From Sphingobacterium daejeonense (GTDB lineage Bacteria > Bacteroidota > Bacteroidia > Sphingobacteriales > Sphingobacteriaceae), in assembly GCF_901472535.1 (NCBI RefSeq), contig NZ_LR590470.1, positions 1,798,001 to 1,862,000 of the forward strand: a stretch of DNA of 64,000 bases, read 5' to 3'. This document shows positions 1 through 8,739 of this stretch, piece after piece; within the stretch, counting starts at the first letter, position 1; every line of letters begins with the position of its first letter. The position numbers and the translations under genes are program-made. The notes below the pieces were generated by a model that saw only the letters and a list, made by a program, of their open reading frames with translations, ran no database searches and was not told the origin of the DNA.

Positions 1-18
1 ATTACAATAACCTAATTA

Positions 19-594
19 ATGAGTGATTTTTCCATTTATTTTCAACTCGGTTGGCAGCATATCCTAGACCTTACTGGATATGATCATATTTTATTTGTAC
101 TGGTTTTGTGTTGCAGCTATACTCTTAAAGATTGGAAACGATTACTTTGGTTGGTGACTGCATTCACGGTTGGTCATTCAATCACATTAGCTCTTGCAGC
201 CTTTAAGATTGTTAAAGTTGATACAGGATGGGTTGAATTTTTAATTCCAGTTACCATTTTGATAACCGCTTTATATAATCTTCCCAAAAGAAGGAAACAG
301 CGCAATCCTTATATTTTATATGCAATGACACTGTTTTTTGGTTTGATTCACGGACTGGGTTTTTCAAATTACCTTCAATCTTTATTGGGTCAAGAGGCGA
401 ATATTGTATTGCCCCTATTGTCATTCAATATTGGGTTAGAATTTGGACAGCTTATTATCGTATTTTTCGTTATTCTTTTATCTGAATTGATGTTAAAGAT
501 TTTCTCTGTGTCAAATAGGGATTGGAGTTTCTTTTTGTCTTCTGCGGTAATAGGGATTTCATTTATCATGGCACTTGAACGTATTCCACTATGA
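19..594 (+). CDS. HupE/UreJ-like membrane protein
   Basis: This is a 191-residue, strongly hydrophobic protein with about six predicted membrane helices. The N-terminal segment (DLTGYDHILFVLVL) and the later FGLIHGLGFSNYL stretch, with conserved His and Asp inside helices, are typical of the HupE/UreJ family. Those proteins are proposed to move nickel or other metals, but members in Bacteroidota without hydrogenase or urease nearby have no proven substrate. Its TGA stop overlaps the ATG at 591 by four bases (ATGA), so translation of the following metallopeptidase is probably coupled to it. Family assignment is fairly sure; function is inferred only. Confidence 0.8.
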   Translation: MSDFSIYFQLGWQHILDLTGYDHILFVLVLCCSYTLKDWKRLLWLVTAFTVGHSITLALAAFKIVKVDTGWVEFLIPVTILITALYNLPKRRKQRNPYILYAMTLFFGLIHGLGFSNYLQSLLGQEANIVLPLLSFNIGLEFGQLIIVFFVILLSELMLKIFSVSNRDWSFFLSSAVIGISFIMALERIPL

Positions 595-2956
595 AATTAA
601 ATAATCAACTAATCAGAGGCTTTTGTTTGGCGTTGGTGGGGTATCAACATTTCAAACAGCATTCTCCCAAATGCAAAATAATCCAGGTTCCAACCATGGG
701 AATAAATTTGAACAACTTGGCAGTTTGCTTTCTGACCCTAATATTTTCAGGACTGCCTCTGGAGCTCCTGGTTCGATGTATTGGCAACAGAAAGCTGATT
801 ATGTAATCGATGTAGAGGTTGATGAGGTAAATCAGCTGTTGAAAGGATCGGAAACAATTACTTATACCAATAATTCTCCGGATCCATTGAGTTATCTATG
901 GCTACAATTGGATGAAAATGAGCATGCTGATAATGCTGAGAGCAAAAGATTTGACCAGAGCAGTTTGCGTGAAAGAATGTCTTTAGAGTCTTTGAAGTCT
1001 ATCGTACCTGAACAAAAGGGTTATGGAGTTAATATTCGAAAATTGACAGATGCATCGGGCAAAGCTATGGATTATGTCATAAACTATACGATGATGCGTG
1101 TTGACCTTCCAACTCCATTGAAACCTGGTGCGAAGATTTCATTAAAAATAGATTGGGATTATAAAATTACTGACCGGATGGTCGAAAATGGTCGTGGAGG
1201 TTATGAACATTTTGCTAAAGATGACAATTACTTATATACGATAGCACAATGGTTTCCGCGGATGGCGGTTTACTCAGATTTCCAAGGATGGCAGAATAAG
1301 CAATTTACGGGACGTGGGGAATTTGCTTTGGTCTTTGGTGATTATAAAGTAAACATCACCGTTCCTTCTGACCATATTGTTGGAGCTACAGGTGAGTGTC
1401 AAAATTATGCACAAGTATTAAATTCTACACAACTAGCACGCTGGAAACAAGCACAGCAAACAAAGGAACCGGTAGAGATTGTTACCTTGGAGGATGCTAA
1501 TAAGGCTATTCAACAAAAGTCTTCTGCTAAAAAGACTTGGGTTTATGAGGCTAAAAATGTTCGTGATTTTGCATTTGTTACTTCACGAAGGTTAATTTGG
1601 GATGCGATGAAGGTGAACGACGGTGTACCTGGCAACCAACCGATGGCTATGTCTTATTATGGTCCTGAAGCTTATCCACTTTACCGTAAATACTCTACTA
1701 AAGTAGTTGCGCATACCCTAAAGACCTATTCAAAATTTTCCATTCCTTATCCTTATCCAGTTGCCATTTCTGTTGAAGCAGTAAACGGTATGGAATATCC
1801 AATGATCTGTTTCAATTATGGTCGTGCTGATGAGGATGGGACTTACACAGAAGCTGTGAAGTATGGAATGATTGGTGTTATCATTCATGAGGTTGGTCAT
1901 AATTTCTTTCCAATGATCGTAAATTCTGACGAGCGACAATGGACATGGATGGATGAAGGGTTAAATACATTCCTTCAATACCTTACCGAGCAGGAATGGG
2001 ATAAAGATTTTCCTTCGCGTCGTGGCCCGGCTCACAAAATTGTAGACTACATGAAGTTGCCAAAAGATCAGCTGGAGCCTATCATGACCAATTCTGAGAA
2101 CATAGTCCAATTTGGTCCAAATGCTTATGCAAAACCGGCAACTGCATTGAATATTCTTCGTGAAACCATCATGGGAAGGGAGTTATTCGACTATGCCTTT
2201 AAGGAATATGCGAAAAGATGGGAATTTAAACACCCGACTCCTGCGGATTTCTTCCGAACGATGGAAGATGCGTCAGCAGTAGATTTGGACTGGTTCTGGA
2301 GAGGTTGGTTCTTCACTACTGATCCAGTTGAAATATCCTTGGAAAATGTTACCCAATATAGAATGAGTGGGGGTGATCCAAAAATCACACAACAACAAAG
2401 AAAAGAAGCTTTCGAAAAGGACCTAAACAGTATTACCCGCCAACGGAATATGGAAGAGAATATGGCTTTTTTGGTAGATAAAGATACTTCCTTATTAGAT
2501 TTCTACAATAAATGGGATCGATTTGCAGTGAAACCTTCTGATGAAGCTGCCTATCAAAAATTTTATGATAATTTGACCGATCAGGAGAAGGATATTTTCA
2601 ATGGTAAAACCTCTTTTTATGAGTTGAATTTTAAAAATAATGGCGGATTGGTTATGCCCTTAATAATTGAGTGGACCTTTACTGATGGTTCCAAAGAAAT
2701 CGATAATGTACCGGCATATATTTGGAGGATGGATGAAAATGAAGCTACTAAAGTTTTTGCGAAAACAAAGCAGGTTGCTTCTGTAAAATTAGATCCATTC
2801 CGTGAGACTGCAGACATAGATGAGTCAAATAATTCGTGGCCACGAACTTCCCAACCGTCAAGATTCGAGCTTTATCAACAAAATGGTAGGTCGGCGCGAG
2901 GTCAGTCAGCAGAATCAAACCCCATGAAAGAAGCGAAAAAAGAAAATAATAATTAG
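591..2956 (+). CDS. M1-family zinc metallopeptidase (frame break in signal peptide)
   Basis: Large exported gluzincin-type aminopeptidase of about 785 residues. The catalytic zinc site is visible as HEVGH (bases 1886-1900), and a Glu follows after 18 residues in WMDEGLN, which is the HExxH-x18-E pattern of family M1. The open frame with the catalytic domain starts only at a TTG near 623 and has a poor N-terminus. The ATG at 591 begins MKLNNQLIRGFCLALVG. Restoring one G in the GGGG run at 638-641 joins it to VSTFQTAFSQ and gives a perfect signal peptide cleaved after FSQ. I therefore take 591 as the start and the run as a one-base deletion. The C-terminus is a charged, low-complexity tail. Confidence 0.85.
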
Positions 2957-2978
2957 GTAATTGCCAAACCAAAAAATT

Positions 2979-3010
2979 AAGCCGGAGCGTAAACTGTTCC
3001 GGCTTTAATA
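2979..3010. terminator. Bidirectional intrinsic terminator
   Basis: AAGCCGGA (2979-2986) pairs with TCCGGCTT (2998-3005), flanked by an A-run on one side and a T-rich tract on the other. It lies between the convergent metallopeptidase and acetyltransferase genes and can serve both. Confidence 0.75.
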
Positions 3011-3011
3011 T

Positions 3012-3560
3012 TTATTGTTCTTCGTCGGATTTTAATTTTGAGAATACCAGTAAGTCCCTGAATTGATAATTTCCGATCCATTCTCCATTTCTTTTTGTTC
3101 CTTCGAGTTTAAACCCCAAACGCTTTGGAATATTTATACTTTTTTCATTACCTATGGCACAACAAATTTGAACGCGTTCAATATTTAAATCATCGAAAAG
3201 GGTTTTTATTAAGGCACTAACTGATTTTGTCATAATTCCCTGGTTTTGGAATTCTTCGGAGAGCCAATATCCAATTTCGGTATTTCTGTTGATCATGTCG
3301 GTTTCTTTTGTTCCGATTAATCCAATCATCCTGTCATTGAGACAAATCTTGTAAACATAATCTTTCTTCAATTTCCTGCTCAACATTGCCATTTCAACAA
3401 ATCCTTTGCTGTCATCAACCTTTTTGGTGAACTGTACAAATGGGAGCCAATCTCCTAAATACTCTCGTTCCTTATTGATAATGTTAAACATACGGATGGC
3501 GTCACTTTCTACCAGAGCTTTTAAAGTAATATTAATATCTATGGGTATAGTTCTCTTCAT
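3012..3560 (-). CDS. GNAT acetyltransferase, RimJ/RimL type
   Basis: 182 residues, the usual length for the RimL-like N-acetyltransferase family. The acetyl-CoA loop is seen as EEFQNQGIMTKSV (a Q-x-x-G-x-x variant), preceded by the β4 strand TEIGYWLS. The segment CCAIGNEKSINIPKRLGFKLEG is the usual N-x-x-S-x-x-x-x-x-x-LGF motif. Substrates in this family range from ribosomal proteins to small amines and cannot be told here. The start overlaps the stop of the upstream TetR gene by four bases, so the two form an operon in which the regulator probably controls the acetyltransferase. Confidence 0.85.
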   Translation of the reverse strand: MKRTIPIDINITLKALVESDAIRMFNIINKEREYLGDWLPFVQFTKKVDDSKGFVEMAMLSRKLKKDYVYKICLNDRMIGLIGTKETDMINRNTEIGYWLSEEFQNQGIMTKSVSALIKTLFDDLNIERVQICCAIGNEKSINIPKRLGFKLEGTKRNGEWIGNYQFRDLLVFSKLKSDEEQ

Positions 3561-4210
3561 GTAGGCGTTTTATTTAGTATCATTTTCAAAGCATTGATTA
3601 TTCTTTCTCGATCTACATCCAAATTAAGGTCCAATCCGCAAAATGTGCTGCCATTAGTTTGAGCGTGCATCGCCAGATAATACAAACCTGCAGTCTGTAG
3701 GGCTAAAACAGCGCGGATATCTAAACTGCTTTCAATAAATGATTTTTCATATCTCTGAATCAATTGTTCCCCAATTTCTTCTCTACTGTTGGCAAGTTTT
3801 CTGAGAATATCCTTGTCTTCTGATAACTCCCATTGTAAAATACGTTGAAGGATTTCATCCTTCATCACGGTGTCAAATTGTCCAATTAATAAGTTTTGCA
3901 TTTCATTTTGACTTATTACATCTTGGTTCAATAGTGTTGAAATGGTAGATTTTGCTTTAGTTTTCCAATAATCTCTTTTTTGAATGAAAGTTTCTACAAG
4001 GTTGTCCAGGTTTTCAAAATAAGTATAGATAAGTTTTCGGTCAACTTTTGCTTCAGTTGCAATATTGGCAATCGATAGACCAGGATAGCCGTGTTTTTTC
4101 AATACTTTTCCAACAGCATTCACGATTTTATTCATCGTTCTTGCTTTTTCACGAACGGGACCAGATGTTACTTTTCTCGTCTTTTGATCCGTCTTTGGAA
4201 TTTTTTTCAT
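3557..4210 (-). CDS. TetR-family transcriptional regulator
   Basis: 217 residues. A basic N-terminal tail of about 20 residues precedes a TetR helix-turn-helix: NIATEAKVDRKLIYTYFENLDNLVETFI, with the characteristic YxYF-N/K-L-L signature. The C-terminal two thirds is helical and unassigned, as expected for the ligand-binding domain. It is translationally coupled to the downstream acetyltransferase and reads away from the WYL regulator. The ligand is unknown. Confidence 0.85.
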   Translation of the reverse strand: MKKIPKTDQKTRKVTSGPVREKARTMNKIVNAVGKVLKKHGYPGLSIANIATEAKVDRKLIYTYFENLDNLVETFIQKRDYWKTKAKSTISTLLNQDVISQNEMQNLLIGQFDTVMKDEILQRILQWELSEDKDILRKLANSREEIGEQLIQRYEKSFIESSLDIRAVLALQTAGLYYLAMHAQTNGSTFCGLDLNLDVDRERIINALKMILNKTPT

Positions 4211-4265
4211 GAATATTATTTTAATATAACCTTAAATGTACATATAAAACATATCTCTTTGCGAA

Positions 4266-5333
4266 TTATCCATTTTCTGAGGTATTCAATTTATCTTGTA
4301 TTGGTTTCTCCGGTGGAGTTAATTCATATCTTCTATATGCCCGATTCAATCTATATTTAATTCTTTTTTCCAATGATTTAGGTGCTAAAACTTTTATACA
4401 CTCTCCAAAACCTAGAATCTCACGTTCTAATTCCAAATTTAAAACCACATCAATTCTGATTATAATCGATCCATCTTCCGATCTATTAATTATTTGTTGA
4501 GAAGAATGAATGGGTTTAGTTTCGATATACGGGGCATTTGATTTGTCTATTTGTAACAATACTTTTTGGCCTCGATCTTTTTCCGATTTAGTTACTCCAA
4601 TCACATCACTATAATATCTGTCAAAATTTACGCCTTCATAGTGTTTGAATCCTGCTTTTGCCATCTCATCTAAATCGACGATTCGGTCTAATGCTAATGT
4701 GATTATGTTATCGATGTTTTTTTGCTTGCAGATCAAAAACCAACGATTTCTGAATTCTTTTAATAAATAGGGATAATATATCTTTTCAATAGGCTGTTGT
4801 GATCGGAATGACTTGTATTTTATCAGTAAAGGAATTTCTTCTTTAATAGCTTTATATAGCGGTGTTATCCATTTGATTCCCTTTAATAGGGGATTTCCTT
4901 CCATTTGCACAATGGATTTCCCATCCGTATTATTAGAGTATATATGACTTTCCAATCGGACAATCATGTCGCTCATTTCTTCAAAAAAATTAAATCCATT
5001 CAAATGTTTGAGAAGGTCAACAGCTTCTTTCATTTTCTCCATATCAACAGATGAAAGGGGCGAATTGCTGATACTATAATTCGGATCTTCATAACTATAG
5101 TATTTGCGGTCTTTGACAATTATTGGGGCATTGTACCCTAGTTTGTTGCTTCGCATTAATTGTAAATCACTTTGTATTGTCCGTTTACTAACGCCATTAT
5201 TAATACCTTCTAATTCGTATAGAGCATCAGACACTTTCTCTATTAGATCCTCAAGGGTCCATTTCCTATGTTTTTGTTGTAAACATTGGTCAATGATTTT
5301 ATAACGGATTAATGCTAGTTTGTTTGTTGACAT
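4266..5333 (-). CDS. WYL-domain transcriptional regulator
   Basis: About 355 residues from the ATG at 5333. A longer open frame reaches 5390, but the upstream part is not family-like and overlaps an operator-like inverted repeat. The N-terminal ~75 residues form a winged helix (KLALIRYKIIDQCL, then SKRTIQSDLQLMR). Residues ~145-240 are a WYL domain (KAIKEEIPLLIKYKS, YYPYLLKEFRNRWFLIC, ITLALDRI). WYL domains bind nucleic acids or nucleotides in several stress and defence regulators. The gene points away from the tRNA-like RNA, slipin and rtcB genes, where it is well placed to act as the local regulator, analogous to the sigma54 activator RtcR of enterobacterial rtc operons. That role is inference. 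Confidence 0.85.
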   Translation of the reverse strand: MSTNKLALIRYKIIDQCLQQKHRKWTLEDLIEKVSDALYELEGINNGVSKRTIQSDLQLMRSNKLGYNAPIIVKDRKYYSYEDPNYSISNSPLSSVDMEKMKEAVDLLKHLNGFNFFEEMSDMIVRLESHIYSNNTDGKSIVQMEGNPLLKGIKWITPLYKAIKEEIPLLIKYKSFRSQQPIEKIYYPYLLKEFRNRWFLICKQKNIDNIITLALDRIVDLDEMAKAGFKHYEGVNFDRYYSDVIGVTKSEKDRGQKVLLQIDKSNAPYIETKPIHSSQQIINRSEDGSIIIRIDVVLNLELEREILGFGECIKVLAPKSLEKRIKYRLNRAYRRYELTPPEKPIQDKLNTSENG

Positions 5334-5382
5334 CTTATTTTTCTTTTCAAAGCAATGATTTAATTTAAGTAAAAAGTTTTGT

Positions 5383-5403
5383 CTACGCAATGTATTTGCG
5401 TAG
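5383..5403. promoter_or_regulatory. Perfect inverted repeat, likely operator
   Basis: CTACGCAA (5383-5390) and TTGCGTAG (5396-5403) are perfect 8-base arms separated by TGTAT. The element lies 50-70 bp upstream of the chosen WYL start, in the space between that gene and the tRNA-like RNA. It fits an operator for a dimeric regulator, most simply the WYL protein itself. No binding evidence exists here. Confidence 0.6.
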
Positions 5404-5730
5404 TATTCTTTTTAAAAAGGAATCTAGATGTTTTGTATAAAAATTATATTACTGAATATTAATATCTTACAGATATTTTCATCTTTTTATAATCATAAAT
5501 TTTTATTGCGCATAAAGGCTGCGCACTGGTGTTAGCATCTTTGTAATGTCAGGTATGACATTGTTCTTTGATCAAACAAGCGGTAAGCTTTTTTTAACGA
5601 TATATATCCGTTTGGATATATGTTCTGTAATCTCAAATTGAGATCCTAGTCATCTGTTTCTGTATAGCAGATTAGTGCTTAGCCAATAGGTTAAAGTATA
5701 CTGGTCGATAGGAGAGGTTATAGTTCATAC
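5404..5730 (+). other. Non-coding upstream part of structured RNA region
   Basis: No credible protein is encoded here. Two strong hairpins are readable. AATGTCA (5545-5551) pairs with TGACATT (5556-5562) across a GGTA loop. ATATATCC (5602-5609) pairs with GGATATAT (5614-5621) across GTTT and is extended by further A-T and G-T pairs. ATCTC/GAGAT at 5629-5645 and ATCTG/CAGAT near 5652-5671 form weaker stems. Two TGCGCA words occur at 5507-5525, just upstream. I read this as the 5' part of, or promoter region for, the RNA holding the tRNA-like fold. I could not place a convincing promoter. Confidence 0.45.
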
Positions 5731-5797
5731 TTTGTGTGTTGCAGGTTCGACTCCTGCACCTGATTCGTCAGGTTAATTCAATTGGTAGAATAACAAA
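5731..5797 (+). ncRNA. Circularly permuted tRNA-like RNA domain
   Basis: All tRNA arms are present in permuted order. Anticodon 3' strand TTTGT (5731-5735), five-base variable loop, then T stem GCAGG/CCTGC enclosing TTCGACT (5741-5757). Acceptor 3' strand ACCTGAT (5758-5764) runs straight into acceptor 5' strand GTCAGGT (5767-5773); the turn can also be drawn as six pairs closed by TTCG. Then TA, D stem ATTC/GAAT enclosing AATTGGTA (5776-5791), A, and anticodon 5' strand ACAAA (5793-5797), which pairs with 5731-5735. Bases for the U8-A14, A15-U48, G18G19-U55C56, U54-A58 and A26-G44 contacts are all there. There is no free CCA end, so it cannot be charged. It resembles in concept the tRNA-mimicking module of YrlA-class bacterial Y RNAs. 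The outer transcript ends are unknown. Confidence 0.8.
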
Positions 5798-6133
5798 CCC
5801 CGGCGAATGCCACATTGACATCTTTGATGTCCTTTTAACGCTTTTTGCGTTCCTGAGAGTTATGGTTTTCTCACGAAAAAGACCTAAAGCTCATCGTTTA
5901 TTTTTCGGCCAAAACATAATTGTTATTGGCAATTAGTAAGAGTCTTAGCAATTTTTTGCTAGTCTTAAAACAAAAGATTTATAAGTTGATAGAATCCTGA
6001 TCCATCGGGAATATAAAGATCTATAATTCGTTAAGTTTTAAAACTACCTCTAGATTCCGGCTTGAACTGATGAAAGATGAACGATGGCTTTATTAAAATG
6101 ATTAATAGAGTATAAATAATAAATTATAATGCA
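5798..6133 (+). other. Structured 3' part of RNA region / slipin leader
   Basis: No protein gene is seen. Successive short hairpins follow the tRNA-like fold: GGC/GCC (5802-5811), GACATC/GATGTC (5817-5831) followed by CTTTT, AACGC/GCGTT (5837-5851), TGAGA/TCTCA (about 5853-5872), a GCCAA/TTGGC stem (about 5908-5930), and TAGCAA/TTGCTA (5946-5961). The 5817-5837 hairpin with its T-tract could be a weak terminator for the small RNA, with read-through into slipin. The slipin ATG is at 6134. Confidence 0.4.
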
Positions 6134-7231
6134 ATGAAAAGGATAGTAATTAACAAAAATGAAGTAGGTATGGTTATCAAAAATAATGCTGTAAAACGCA
6201 TATTAACTGAAGGAACCTATTGGTTAGGGTTTGGTGAATCAGTTGATCGATACAATATGGCAGATTATTTCCATGTAAATCATAATACGGATGTGCTTTT
6301 GACTGTACCTGGATTTGCAGAATTGGTTGAAATCGTAGATGTACTTGACAATGAGATCTGTTTAGTTTTTATCAACAATTTATTTACAAATGTGTTGGGT
6401 CCTGGTCGATATTTCTTTTGGAAGGGTTTGTTAACCTATAATTTTCAAATAGAAAATATGAACCATTGGGAAGTTCCTGATTCAATAAATAGAGCATATA
6501 TGGAATCTCCAGCTTTGATGTATTATATCAATAGATATATTGTTAGAGATTATGAAGGAGCGATTTTAATGGTCAATGGTAAATTCGAAAGAGAACTTAT
6601 TCCAGGGGAATATAACTATTGGAAAAGCTTTAATAGAATTGAAGTTCTCAAAGTGGATTTCAGGACAGTTCAGATGGATATTCATGGACAAGAAATATTG
6701 ACCAAGGACAAAGTTCAAATCAGACTGAATCTCAACATTCAATATCAAGTGAGTGATATGAAAGTTGCCTTGTTGGAAAACCATTCCTATATCGATCAAT
6801 TATATAATTTGATGCAGATGGAGGTGAGATTGATGGTTGGAAATCAAAATTTGGATCAGCTTTTAGAAAACAAGGAAGTTATTGCCGAGACAATCTTGAT
6901 GAAGAATGTTGTAGGAGTGAATAGGCTAGGATTAAAATTGATTTCGGCGGGTATTAAGGACATCATTCTTCCTGGGGAAGTTCGAGATATTATGAACCAG
7001 GTATTGGTTGCCGAGAAAAAAGCACAGGCCAATATCATCACTAGGAGAGAAGAAACAGCATCTACAAGAAGCCTGCTGAATACGGCAAAATTGCTTGAAG
7101 AAAATGCCATGCTCTTCAGATTGAAAGAAATGGAATACGTTGAGAAAATTGCTGATAAAATCAATTCGATTTCAGTTTCTGGCAATGGACAAATCGTGGA
7201 TCAATTGAAACAATTGTTCTTAAATAAATAG
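6134..7231 (+). CDS. Slipin-type SPFH/band-7 protein
   Basis: 365 residues. The middle part (KVDFRTVQMDIHGQEILTKDKVQ followed by LNIQYQVSD) is the classical start of a stomatin/slipin SPFH domain. LNTAKLLEENAMLFRLKEME near the C-terminus is the helical coiled-coil typical of the family. The N-terminal ~100 residues look like a second, degenerate copy of the same beta fold, and I see no clear transmembrane anchor, unlike ordinary stomatins. SPFH proteins oligomerise into membrane-associated rings. Slipin genes paired with rtcB are known in bacteria, but the function of the pair is not settled. The gene lies 67 bp ahead of rtcB with a strong hairpin between them, suggesting one transcript. Confidence 0.85.
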   Translation: MKRIVINKNEVGMVIKNNAVKRILTEGTYWLGFGESVDRYNMADYFHVNHNTDVLLTVPGFAELVEIVDVLDNEICLVFINNLFTNVLGPGRYFFWKGLLTYNFQIENMNHWEVPDSINRAYMESPALMYYINRYIVRDYEGAILMVNGKFERELIPGEYNYWKSFNRIEVLKVDFRTVQMDIHGQEILTKDKVQIRLNLNIQYQVSDMKVALLENHSYIDQLYNLMQMEVRLMVGNQNLDQLLENKEVIAETILMKNVVGVNRLGLKLISAGIKDIILPGEVRDIMNQVLVAEKKAQANIITRREETASTRSLLNTAKLLEENAMLFRLKEMEYVEKIADKINSISVSGNGQIVDQLKQLFLNK

Positions 7232-7237
7232 GAAGCC

Positions 7238-7261
7238 CAGCAGGACAATTTGGTCCTGCTG
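7238..7261 (+). terminator. Hairpin between slipin and rtcB
   Basis: CAGCAGGAC (7238-7246) and GTCCTGCTG (7253-7261) form nine perfect pairs around a six-base loop. Only TTT follows, then an A-run, so it is a weak intrinsic terminator at best. It is more likely a processing or mRNA-stability element that sets the slipin to RtcB ratio. Confidence 0.5.
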
Positions 7262-7298
7262 TTTAAAAACAGTATTAAAATTGATAAATTAAGATATT

Positions 7299-8721
7299 AT
7301 GGAAAATATGAGAATAAATGGCAATGATTTAATTGCTTTAGGATATAAAGAAAATGAAGCATTGGGCGTAGCCTTAAAAATAAACCGATTACGTTTAGGT
7401 TATAAGCGAGATGAGATGTTGGAGAAATTCAAAGAAGTTTTGGATAATCCGGAGGCATTTTTAGGGGATCAAGTTTTTGCTCCACTCTCGAACATGCTAT
7501 TGAATGTGGATAAACTTGAAAAAGAATATATTAAGTTGAAATCTGAGGTTGATTCTTATGAGGTTTATGGTGGGGATCAAATTGAGGCAGGAGCGAAAAA
7601 AACAGATGAACACTGCCATGAAATTACCGATTACAGTTGCTGGTGCATTGATGCCAGATGCTCATCAAGGTTATGGTTTGCCAATAGGAGGTGTTTTGGC
7701 GGCAAACAATGCCGTTATTCCTTATGGAGTCGGAGTGGATATCGGATGCCGAATGGCCTTGTCCATATTTGATTTGCCAGCAACATATCTAGAAAGCCAT
7801 CATGATGATCTTAAGAAAATCTTGATGAAAACCACAAGATTTGGTGCAGGAAATGGATTTCTAAAACATGAGCGATTGGATCATGAAGTATTGGAGAATG
7901 AATTGTTCAATGAAAACCCTTTTATTCAGAATCTGAAGGACAAGGCTTGGACCCAATTAGGGTCATCTGGTGGAGGAAACCATTTTGTGGAATTTGGAAT
8001 TATGGAATTTCAGGCAGAAGATAAGGAGCTTGGAATTCATGAAGGCACCTACTTGGCTTTACTAACTCATTCCGGATCAAGAGGTTTAGGGGCTATGATT
8101 GCCAACCATTATACGAAGTTGGCCATGGAATTATGCAAGCTTCCCTATGAAGCCAAGCATTTGGCTTACTTTGACTTAGAATCTGCTGAAGGGCAAGAAT
8201 ATTGGATGGCGATGAATTTAGCTGGTGATTATGCTTCAGCCTGTCATGAAGTGATTCATGAAAAAGTATTGTCAGAACTAGGGGCAGAAAGGTTGGCGAA
8301 AATTGAAAACCACCACAATTTTGCATGGAAAGAGAAATGGAAAGGAGAGGATGTCATTGTACACCGCAAAGGTGCTACACCAGCTGGAGAAGGGGTGATG
8401 GGAATTATACCTGGATCCATGGCAGCGCCAGGATTCTTGGTTCGTGGAAAAGGTGAAGAACAATCCATCAACTCTGCTTCGCATGGCGCAGGTCGATTAA
8501 TGAGCAGAACCCAAGCCATCAAAACTTTATCTAGGTCTGAAGTTTCCAAAAAACTAGAGGATTTAGGTATAACTTTGATTGGGGCAGACTTGGATGAGGC
8601 TCCAATGGCCTATAAAAATATACATGAAGTCATGGCAGCACAGACAGATTTAGTAAATGTTGTTGCAAGCTTTCACCCGAAAGTTGTAAGAATGGCTGAT
8701 GATGGTTCAAAAGAAGACTGA
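7299..8721 (+). CDS. rtcB: RNA-splicing ligase RtcB (first copy, frame break)
   Basis: RtcB joins 2',3'-cyclic phosphate or 3'-phosphate RNA ends to 5'-OH ends using GTP and Mn2+. Motifs seen in order: PDAHQGYGLPIGG, GVDIGCRM with the metal-binding Asp and Cys, SSGGGNHFVEFG, THSGSRGLG, ENHHNFAW, HRKGATPAGEG, and SASHGAGR with the guanylylated His. The N-terminal ~100 residues (NDLIALGYKENEALGVALKI) are in another frame. Removing one A from the seven-A run at 7596-7602 joins AGAKK to QMNTAMKLPITVAGALMPDAH with no loss, giving about 473 residues. The break therefore looks like a one-base insertion, possibly a sequence error. Its partners are slipin and the tRNA-like RNA; no RtcA cyclase or Rsr/Ro60 gene is in the window. 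Confidence 0.93.
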
Positions 8722-8739
8722 TTTAAGGCATATTAAGCT

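Noticed and set aside
5500..5560. Sigma54 promoter for the slipin-rtcB transcript, as in enterobacterial rtc operons
   Set aside because: No GG-N10-GC pair with the TGGCAC/TTGC consensus could be found.
5741..5791. Ordinary tRNA gene or tRNA remnant at an integration site
   Set aside because: T arm comes before D arm and there is no anticodon loop or CCA end. Complementary acceptor and anticodon strands in permuted order argue for one structured RNA rather than debris.
5736..5936. 66-residue reading frame over the tRNA-like RNA
   Set aside because: It lies on structured RNA, has no ribosome site and no protein-like character.
7549..8721. Separate short RtcB starting at 7549
   Set aside because: The preceding frame supplies the usual RtcB N-terminus and joins it by one base at 7596-7602.
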